Translations under genes and position numbers: made by a program
Origin: CAZDBA01 sp964503615
Lineage (GTDB): Bacteria; Planctomycetota; Planctomycetia; Pirellulales; Pirellulaceae
Assembly: GCA_964503615.1 (NCBI GenBank)
Contig: CAZDBA010000117.1
Span: 1-15,369 of the forward strand
Direction: 5' to 3'
DNA: 15,369 nucleotides
The notes under the pieces: generated by a model
Seen by the model: only the letters and a program-made list of their open reading frames with translations
Databases searched by the model: none
Told to the model about the DNA's origin: nothing
Part shown: piece by piece, positions 8,374 through 15,369 of the stretch
Layout of the letters: each line of letters begins with the position of its first letter
How positions within the stretch are numbered: position 1 is the stretch's first letter

Positions 8374-11255
8374 ATGTCCTTGGTTAAATCACTTTTGCTT
8401 GCGAAGATTTGCTTTTTGGTGGTTGTAATTGTGCAACCAACTTGCGGACTTTGCCAACAAGAATCGACTAGCGAAACGTTTACGATGCTTCCCGAGTTTC
8501 CAGGAAGCAATTCAAATCGCAACTTTGGTAGCTTCGAGCCTTCGGTGGCCGACAAACCATCGCCCGCTGACAACTTACATCACCCAGACACGAATTTCCC
8601 GGCTGCACCGCAGGGCTCAGCCTACTCGGGGATCCAACTGCCTGAGNNNNNNNNNNNNNNNNNNNNNNNNNNNNNNNNNNNNNNNNNNNNNNNNNNNNNN
8701 NNNNNNNNNNNNNNNNNNNNNNNNNNNNNNNNNNNNNNNNNNNNNNCAGTAACACACCAGCTCAGGACAATTTTCGACACCAAGACAGAAATTTCCCAGC
8801 CGCACCGCAAGGCTCAGCCTACTCGGGGATCCAGCTGCCAGAGATTCAATTAGTTGCTCCCAACCCTGGCACACATCCTCGCCCTGCTGCACCTTCGTTA
8901 AGCACCGCTCCACAGCCGATGACAAAACCGTTGCCCTTGGTAGATCCAATGGCAAACAGTAACACGGAAGCTCAGACACCAACTCAGGACAACTTCCACC
9001 AAGACATGAATTTTCCGGCGGCGCCGCAAGGATCGGCCTACTTGGGCATCGACGTTCCCAAGCTCCCACTGGTTAACTCGAACCCTCAATCGCTGCCTTC
9101 GGAACGTCCCCAATCGGACTTTCCGGCACAGCTTCAGATGCCTGTTTCCCCGCAACAACCAGCAACAACCGATCCCGATTCGATCTCTTCGATTAGAAGT
9201 ATTTGGTGGAAAGCGGCAGTCTCTCAACCGTTTGCCACCGATCATCAAACCGAAATGGTCACGATAGATTCGTTACTTTACGCAGCGCTAAGAAACTCTC
9301 AACAGATTCAATTCATCAGTAAAAACCCTTTGATCCGCGAAACGGAAATCGTTGTGGCAGATGCGGAGTTCGACCCAGCTCTATTCGCTAGCTCTGTATA
9401 TGAGGACAGGGTGGATCCAGTAGGTAACGATCTAACAACATTAAACGCTCCGTTTTTGTTAGAAAACACATGGTCGGGCGAAGCAGGTTTTCGGCGAAAG
9501 ACCCGTTCGGGTGGTCAGCTGGAAGTCTTTCAACAGCTGGGCTTTCAAAACAGCAATTCACGTTTCTTCAACCCGCAAGATCAAGGAACCTCGACGCTGG
9601 GCCTGAATTTTAATCAGCCTTTGCTTCGCGGTGCTGGTCAAGTGTTCAATCGCAGCCAGATTCTGTTGGCTCAAACCTCAACCGACCTTGCTTGGGAAGA
9701 GTTCTCCGTGGCGTTGCAAGATGAATTGTTGAATGTCGTCGATGCCTACTGGGAATTGTACTTCCGCCGTTCAGTTTTCTTGCAAACGCAGCGAAACGTT
9801 AGGCGAGGTGAAGCGATTTTACGAAAAATCGAAGGACGCATGGGACTTGATTCGTTACCCAGTCAGGTTGCGCGCGCACGAAGCGAAGTCCAATCAAGAC
9901 GAACTGAACTGGCCAATGCATTTCGAGATATCCGAAATGCTGAGACCGAAATTCGAAGACTGATTTCCGATCCAGATTGGCTGGCGAAACGATCTGTCGA
10001 AATGCTCCCCGCCGAAATGCCTGTGACTGAAACGATACAGTTTCCATTGAAAAACGTCGTATACAGTGCAATCGAGAATCGCCCAGAGATCAAAGCAACC
10101 GCCCAAAGAGCGAGAATCGCTGCTATCCAGAACAATATCCTAACCAACGAACTCCTTCCCGAGTTGACGTTACTATTCAGCAGTTACGTAAGCGCTCTCG
10201 AAGGAGATTCAGGAATTGAAACCGCCTTTCAACAACAATTCTCCAGCACACCCGGTGTTTCCCTCGGATTGGAATTCGAAGTTCCTTACCGCAACCGCGC
10301 GGCCCGCAGCAGGCACCTTCGCAGTCGACTTCAAGTTGCCCAAATTTATCACGAATTCCAACAGACAACACAAAACGTAGTTTCAGAAGCCCAAGTTGCA
10401 TACAACCGTGTTATTTCTGCGGTGGAAACGTTATCCACTGCAGAATTGGCCGTTGCCGCCGCTCGAGAAGACCTGACCCAAAACCGAAAACGTTGGGAGA
10501 ACTTTGCTTTGCTCGAAGGTGACCTCACCGAAGGCCAAACTCCAACACTTGTTCTTGACCAATTGCTCAGCTCACAGCAACGGTTAACCGACGCTGAGTT
10601 AACCTATTCAAGAGCGATTCGAGAGTTGAAGCTTTCACAAATTGGTCTTCGCCGTGCAACCGGGACCTTACTGACGGTCAATAACGTGACCCTTGATAAA
10701 AGGATCGTCAACAACCAACCGATTCTAGAACTGGGCCGTTCAGGAACCGATCAACAGCAACCTTTTTCGATGGACCCCCAAGCTGCGACTCCGCTCGATT
10801 ACCCTTTCAATCAACAGGAAACATTTCCGCCAACAGAACCGCACTTGATTCCACAAATGCAAGTTCCTGGTATTCCGAGCGTTCAGAATGATCGAACTTC
10901 GGCTCCTATTGCGACATCCGTTTTGACCCCCAATCCCGAGCGATCTTCTGCTTACAGCCCGTATCAAAACTATATCGAATCCAATCAGAGCAGTTTTCAG
11001 GGTGGGCAGGATGCTTTCCCCCATCAGCCGAATTCTGCATTGACTCAACCTCCTTTCATCGACGTAAATCAAACACCAACTCGCGACGCTGATAACGTGC
11101 AATCGGTGGTCGAAACGCTTCCGCAATGGAACGAACAACAGGCTCCATCTCCACCCGCTGCAAAACAGGCAACGAGATCGTACAGTGATTTTTACGACGG
11201 CGTGTCACCGCAAAACGGAAATTCAAACTTCGCTCCCTACCCAACAAGACGATAA
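8374..11255 (+). CDS. TolC-family outer-membrane efflux protein, interrupted by an assembly gap
   Basis: The 5' part (8374-8646) starts MSLVKSLLLAKICFLVVVIV, a signal peptide. The part after the gap (8747-11255, frame of 8748) is open to TAA. The two parts are in different frames only because the 100-N filler has an arbitrary length. The same 18-residue motif occurs on both sides of the gap, showing one gene of about 930 residues plus the gap. Two outer-membrane efflux protein regions follow, at about 9265-9970 (starting DSLLYAALRNSQQIQ, containing LNFNQPLLRGAG and long helices) and about 10060-10690 (SAIENRPEIKATAQRAR to LKLSQIGLRRATG). These make the beta-barrel plus alpha-helical tunnel of a TolC-like export channel. 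A Q/P/N-rich tail of about 185 residues (10700-11255) is extra to the family. The Met at 8919 is internal, not the start. The inner-membrane partners are not in the window, so the cargo is unknown. Confidence 0.9.
8593..9062 (+). repeat. Repeat array encoding the NFPAAPQGSAYSGIQLPE motif
   Basis: Three visible copies of a 54-nt unit lie at 8593-8646, 8790-8843 and 9009-9062. Copies 1 and 2 encode identical 18-residue peptides although five bases differ, all silently. Copy 3 reads NFPAAPQGSAYLGIDVPK, 14 of 18 identical. Copies 2 and 3 are also preceded by similar QDNF.HQD-like sequence, and copy 1 by DNLHHPD. Copies 2 and 3 are 219 bp (73 codons) apart. Copy number is unresolved because the gap falls inside the array. 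The function of the motif is unknown. Confidence 0.85.
8647..8746. other. Assembly gap (100 N) inside the TolC-like gene
   Basis: Exactly 100 N, the usual filler for a gap of unknown size, start directly after the first repeat copy. For the reading frames to join, the true length must be 2 mod 3. If the 219-bp spacing of copies 2 and 3 also holds between copies 1 and 2, the gap is 122 bp, which meets this requirement; each further hidden copy would add 219 bp. Confidence 0.95.
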
Positions 11256-11611
11256 ACGCAAGCACTGCAGCGTGTGATAACGAGTGTCTTTTGTGCGTAA
11301 GTCACCATCATTTCTCGCTTTCTAAGCATGCCTCAAGCTGCCGACAGCATCCATGCTGGCGAAAAACCGTTTTCACGGATTTCTCTCTGATTGGTATTGC
11401 AAGAAACGGGTGGCGTTAGTAATTACAGCCCCCTAACTGTAACACCATGCGCTGTCTACACACCGTTTGCATTTGCGCTCGCAACCGTATTGCGTTCATG
11501 AAGAGCAAACAATCGGGACCATTCCGATGACGTGGCTGTCAGGGAAACCTGTGTTGTAGCGGTGATAAATACCTTAGCTGGGCGACCGGCACTATTATGA
11601 AGGAGAATTGC
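11256..11611. other. Non-coding region between the TolC-like gene and the secretin
   Basis: These 356 bp carry no supported gene; tiny ATG-started frames at 11329 and 11447 (20 and 27 codons) lack ribosome sites. Small dyads are visible: CAGCAT-CC-ATGCTG at 11345-11358, TTACAG...CTGTAA at 11423-11442 around an 8-nt loop, TTGCG-CT-CGCAA at 11473-11484, and CAGG-GAAA-CCTG (a GNRA-type tetraloop) at 11540-11551. No stem followed by a T run marks a terminator. The region probably contains the secretin promoter and leader, but I recognised no promoter hexamers. Confidence 0.5.
11600..11605 (+). promoter_or_regulatory. Shine-Dalgarno AAGGAG deciding a GTG start
   Basis: AAGGAG at 11600-11605 sits 6 nt before the in-frame GTG at 11612. 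An ATG at 11597 is in the same frame but would have the ribosome site inside its own coding sequence, so the GTG is preferred. This is the only strong Shine-Dalgarno seen before a gene here. Confidence 0.75.
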
Positions 11612-14600
11612 GTGAGAGTCTCCGATCTTTTAGGTCAACGATTCTGGACAACGGGGTTGGTCATTATGATCACCGTCGGGTCATGCGGATTTGCTGCGGG
11701 GCAGGTTTCAGACGGAGCGTTTGACGCCCCCGAAGTGAACCAAACCGTAAGCAAGATTGAAGTTTGGTTGGCTGATGCCCGCCAAGCAATCGCTGATGGA
11801 AATCAGCAGGCTGCAGAAAAATATTTGCAAGTTGCTGAATCTATCGCAAACCAACCAGGAGTTGTATTGCCTCCAGATTTCAGTTTTGACGAGATCAAAA
11901 CGGAAATCACCAACTTGGCTTCGGCCCCTGCTGAGAACACAGGTGGAGCCGATTTCGTGCCGCTTGATCGTTCTTCGGTTAGTCAAGGTAATCTTGAAGC
12001 TTCTGCGCAAAACAGTTTACTCAAAGCTCGACAGGAACTTGCACTTGGCAATTCTGTCCAAGCCGCCGAGATGTTGAACGCAGCTAAGACTTACCAAGTT
12101 GATTTTTCCAAACTGGGTGACTCACCGGAAAACATCGAACAGTTGATCGCTCGCCAAAACGAGTTGGTTCAAATGGCTCGGGGTAACGATCTTGAAGCTT
12201 ACAACCAACAAGCAGCATCTTTCTTGCTTTCGCAAGCCGACGCCTTAATCGCCTATCAGGACTATGCGACTGCTGAAAAGTTGGTGGCAGGTGCTAAAGC
12301 GTTTCCAGTTGACTTTGCCGCACTCGGATTTAATCCAGACGAAATGCTAGTTCAAGTACGTGCCGCTGCAAGCCAATCACCAACAGGAACCAGTTTCAGT
12401 CTTAGTGACAACCAAACGCAAGAGTCGGCGCGTGATGCTGCAATGCGTTTGATGTCTAAAGCTCAATTGGCCGTCGACCAGGAAAACTGGACTGCTGCAA
12501 ACGACTTGGTTCAACAGGCAAAGGCGCTTAACGTGCCCGACAGCGAATTCGCTCTTGGTTTGATGCGTCCGTGGCAAATGGAGTTAATCGTTAACGATCA
12601 TTTGAAGCGGGCAAATCAAGCAGATCAAATTGCGACTTCTAATCAAACAGGTGACCGTCACGTAATCAACGCTGGTTTTGATCCGCGCGACGACAACACA
12701 CAGATCATCCAGGTCGCTGCCGTTGATGACAACGATCCGTTTGTGAAAGAACAGAGGGAGCAATTCAATCCAGTGCCTAGCCGCGGGATGCAACTGTATC
12801 GCTCGGGCGTTGAGGCGCTGAACAACAACGATCAACAACGAGCACAAGAGTACTTCCAAACAGCATTGCAGTATCGAGAGCAATTGGACAGTAGCACTCG
12901 TTCAGCTATCCGTACGCATTTAGCGAGCTATCAAGATTCCGGGTTTTCAACGGAACCTGCCCCTGTCGAAATGGGAATGGACGACCAGCAACAAAAGCTG
13001 TTCCGACGTTTGCAAAACGAGGTGTTTAGTGAGCGAGATAGTGCAGATCGTCTTCTGGAAACCAGCCCACGCAAGGCTTTGGAAAAGATGACTTATGTTC
13101 GCAAACGAGTCAATGAATCTGAATTGAACTCTGATCGTAAGCGTCCACTATTGACGATCATCGACCGTGACATGAACCAGATGCAAAACTACATCGAAGA
13201 GAATCTTTCCGATATCTTGTTGGTTGAAACTAACGCTCATCGTTTGGAACAAGTCGAATCACGTCGACAAGGGAACTACGATACCGAGTTGCAAATCCAA
13301 AAGTTGATTGAAGAGTTCAATACACTTAAGGATCAAGGACGTTGGGCTGAGGCCGAGATTGTTGCTCGCCAAGCTCAAGACTTGGCTCCAGGCAGTCCGA
13401 TCGTCGTACAGTTAATGGAAAGTGCTCGATTTCTTATCCGAGATCGGCAGGTTCAAGAGTACGAGAGGAGGCAAGAGGAGGGGCAGTGGGTTAACTTAAG
13501 TGTAAATTCAATAGCGGCTGCCACGCCGATTGACGATCGTACTCCCTACCTGTTTAATCCAGACCGCGAGGATTGGATTCGACGATCTCAGCTTCGTAGA
13601 GAAAGTCTTGGCATTGGCCAATACAGCAGCGAAGCCGAACGTAATATCTGGAACCTGTTGAAGAATACAAAAGTCAGCGGCGAATACACGGGCACATTGA
13701 CCGAAGCCGTTGATCAACTAGCTTCTCAAGCAGGGGTAAATATCGTATTCGACATGGTTGCGATGAACGTGGAAGGTGTTACCACCAACGCGGCCGTCGA
13801 AGTTCCGATTCGGAATCCGATTACGCTACAAAGTGCTTTGAACTTAGTCCTCGCCTCACACGGACTTGTGTTCATCGTTCAGGACGAAGTAATCAAAGTC
13901 ACCAGCACGACGGCGCAGCGTAAGGATCGCAAAGCGAAAACCTACTATGTGGGTGACCTTGTGACTCCAGTGAGTGCTCCGCAAAATCCGATGCAGATGA
14001 ATTTCATCACACCTTACTCAAACGGAGCAGGTGCACCAGGTTTTGCTGCTAACCAGCCGTTGACGGCTCCTAACCAATTGAACGCACAAGCTGGCGGAGT
14101 GAACGCCGTTACCCTGGCTCAACAGTTGCCTGGTAGCGGATTCAATGGCCCCGGTTTTGGGCAAGGTTACGGTAATCCATACGCAAATGGCGGCAATCGG
14201 GGAACACCTATCTATACCACCATGGGTGGAACACAATTGGGTGGTGTTTCCGAGGCCGATTTTACGAACCTGATCGACTTGATCAAAAGTTCAATTGCGG
14301 TTGACGAGTGGGACGACACAAACGGCGATGGAACGATTCAATCATTCGTACCTAACCTGAGCTTGATCGTTTCTCAGACACAGGAAGTTCAGGATCAGAT
14401 CCAGGACTTGCTGGAACGTCTGCGACAGCTGAATGACGTTCAAATCGTTGTTGAAGTTCGTTTCGTTACTTTGAGTGACAACTTTTTCGAACGAATCGGC
14501 ATCGACTTTGACTTCCGTCTAAACGACAACTCTGGGTTGACCCCAACTGGACTACCCGACGAAGTTGCCGAAAGTGTTGTCATTGGACGCGATCCTATTT

Positions 14601-15369
14601 CAGATGGATTTGCGCCAACAGGCGATCTTGATGTCGCTTTTGGGCAAAACTCCTTTGGATCGGCGGTGCCGACCTTTGGTGGATTCGATGCTGCGACGGC
14701 AGCCAACTTTGGCTTTGCTATTCTCAGTGATATCGAAGTGTTCTTTTTGATTCAGGCTTCAAAAGGCGATCAACGTTCGAACATTACACAGGCTCCGACT
14801 GTCACGATGTTTAACGGTCAAAGCGGTAGTGTTAGTGATGGTTCTCAGCGACCGTTCGTAACCTCCGTAGTTCCGGTGGTGGGTGACTTTGCCGTCGCGC
14901 ACCAGCCTGTGATCTCATTGCTACCAGACGGAACTTCGTTGAACGTACAGGCAACCGCCTCGCACGATCGTCGATTCGTCCGGTTGTCGCTTGTGCCGTT
15001 CTTTAGCCAGATTACTGATGTCGAAACATTTACGTTCGATGGATCAACGACGACTCGGACAGCTACGGATACGTTGCTTGAAGATCTATTGAATCAGGGC
15101 GGAATTGACGTTGGCGATGGCGGAAACGAAATCGAGACGATTGACGAAGGTGTTACCGTTCAGCTACCGGTGGTGGCCGTTACGTCGATCAATACGGTGG
15201 TCAGCGTGCCTGACGGCGGGACCGTTCTTTTGGGCGGTGTAAAGCGAATGCGTGAAGGCCGTACAGAACGCGGCGTTCCATTCCTCAGTAACGTGCCGTA
15301 CGTGAATCGCCTGTTCAAGAACGTAGGAATTGGTCGCGAAACTCAGAACCTGATGATGATGGTCACGCC
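11612..15369 (+). CDS. Long secretin (type II/III secretion family) with N-terminal helical repeats (C-terminus off window)
   Basis: Read from the GTG at 11612, 1252 codons are open to the right edge with no stop. It encodes an outer-membrane pore-forming secretin. Residues 13-30 form a signal peptide (TGLVIMITVGSCGFAAG); Cys25 sits in a loose lipobox-like context, so a lipoprotein is possible. Helical, TPR-like repeats occur near 52, 134, 203, 277, 392 and 568, for example LLKARQELALGNSVQAAEML. An STN/N-domain-like segment spans about 694-767 (LTEAVDQLASQAGVNIVFD). A Gly/Asn/Gln-rich linker covers about 797-873, and another N-domain about 886-960. The secretin core is about 1047-1252, with VPDGGTVLLGGV and GVPFLSNVPYVNRLFKNVG, and ends NLMMMVTP, near the usual family end. 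The best match is a planctomycete GspD/PulD-type protein, but the long repeat region is unlike classical GspD, so no symbol is given. The rest of its secretion system is not in the window. Confidence 0.94.
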   Translation, partial: MRVSDLLGQRFWTTGLVIMITVGSCGFAAGQVSDGAFDAPEVNQTVSKIEVWLADARQAIADGNQQAAEKYLQVAESIANQPGVVLPPDFSFDEIKTEITNLASAPAENTGGADFVPLDRSSVSQGNLEASAQNSLLKARQELALGNSVQAAEMLNAAKTYQVDFSKLGDSPENIEQLIARQNELVQMARGNDLEAYNQQAASFLLSQADALIAYQDYATAEKLVAGAKAFPVDFAALGFNPDEMLVQVRAAASQSPTGTSFSLSDNQTQESARDAAMRLMSKAQLAVDQENWTAANDLVQQAKALNVPDSEFALGLMRPWQMELIVNDHLKRANQADQIATSNQTGDRHVINAGFDPRDDNTQIIQVAAVDDNDPFVKEQREQFNPVPSRGMQLYRSGVEALNNNDQQRAQEYFQTALQYREQLDSSTRSAIRTHLASYQDSGFSTEPAPVEMGMDDQQQKLFRRLQNEVFSERDSADRLLETSPRKALEKMTYVRKRVNESELNSDRKRPLLTIIDRDMNQMQNYIEENLSDILLVETNAHRLEQVESRRQGNYDTELQIQKLIEEFNTLKDQGRWAEAEIVARQAQDLAPGSPIVVQLMESARFLIRDRQVQEYERRQEEGQWVNLSVNSIAAATPIDDRTPYLFNPDREDWIRRSQLRRESLGIGQYSSEAERNIWNLLKNTKVSGEYTGTLTEAVDQLASQAGVNIVFDMVAMNVEGVTTNAAVEVPIRNPITLQSALNLVLASHGLVFIVQDEVIKVTSTTAQRKDRKAKTYYVGDLVTPVSAPQNPMQMNFITPYSNGAGAPGFAANQPLTAPNQLNAQAGGVNAVTLAQQLPGSGFNGPGFGQGYGNPYANGGNRGTPIYTTMGGTQLGGVSEADFTNLIDLIKSSIAVDEWDDTNGDGTIQSFVPNLSLIVSQTQEVQDQIQDLLERLRQLNDVQIVVEVRFVTLSDNFFERIGIDFDFRLNDNSGLTPTGLPDEVAESVVIGRDPISDGFAPTGDLDVAFGQNSFGSAVPTFGGFDAATAANFGFAILSDIEVFFLIQASKGDQRSNITQAPTVTMFNGQSGSVSDGSQRPFVTSVVPVVGDFAVAHQPVISLLPDGTSLNVQATASHDRRFVRLSLVPFFSQITDVETFTFDGSTTTRTATDTLLEDLLNQGGIDVGDGGNEIETIDEGVTVQLPVVAVTSINTVVSVPDGGTVLLGGVKRMREGRTERGVPFLSNVPYVNRLFKNVGIGRETQNLMMMVT

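Noticed and set aside
8374..8853. Separate 159-codon secreted protein and a true frameshift at the gap
   Set aside because: The frame change is explained by the arbitrary 100-N filler; the post-gap part of this ORF is out of frame with the repeat motif.
8593..9062. CRISPR or DNA-level repeat array
   Set aside because: The three copies are inside an open frame, differ silently and are spaced by coding sequence; spacing and unit do not fit a CRISPR.
8919..11255. TolC protein starting at Met 8919
   Set aside because: The frame is open back to the gap and carries a motif copy upstream of 8919; starting here would drop the signal peptide and repeats.
11329..11530. Small genes in the secretin upstream region
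   Set aside because: The frames are 20 and 27 codons, without ribosome sites or recognisable features.
11597..11611. ATG at 11597 as the secretin start
   Set aside because: The strong AAGGAG at 11600-11605 is correctly spaced for the GTG at 11612 and would be coding if the ATG were used.

Overview
The window looks like a draft-assembly contig from a planctomycete, probably a Pirellulales-type marine lineage. The main reasons are an N-terminal LEPR-x-LL-type motif followed by a DUF4347 domain on a giant repetitive surface protein, a very long secretin with helical repeats in front, mostly absent Shine-Dalgarno sequences, and moderate GC. This placement is inference from protein style; no rRNA or marker gene is present. 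A run of 100 N interrupts one gene.

Layout: (1) 1-4979, minus strand, a giant LEPR/DUF4347 surface or secreted protein (at least 1659 codons, open to the left edge). I checked it codon by codon and it has no in-frame stop. (2) 4980-5232, a short spacer with a 13-bp dyad that abuts the start codon of gene 1. (3) 5233-8157, minus strand, a complete secreted GH81 endo-1,3-beta-glucanase. (4) 8158-8373, a divergent intergenic region with two perfect dyads. (5) 8374-11255, plus strand, a TolC-family outer-membrane efflux protein with a repeated 18-residue motif near its N-terminus and a Q/P/N-rich tail. It is cut by the N gap, which makes it appear as two ORFs in different frames, but it is almost certainly one gene. 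(6) 11256-11611, a 356-bp non-coding region with small dyads. (7) 11612 to the right edge, plus strand, a very long secretin (type II/III family) with helical repeats, running off the window (at least 1252 codons).

All four proteins are predicted to be exported or envelope-located: a beta-1,3-glucan (laminarin-type) hydrolase, a huge multi-domain surface protein, an outer-membrane TolC-like channel and an outer-membrane secretin. The two minus-strand genes face the same way (GH81 first, LEPR protein downstream) and the two plus-strand genes likewise. A plausible but unproven reading is a locus for envelope traffic and extracellular glycan use. No CRISPR, tRNA, rRNA, transposase or integrase was seen.
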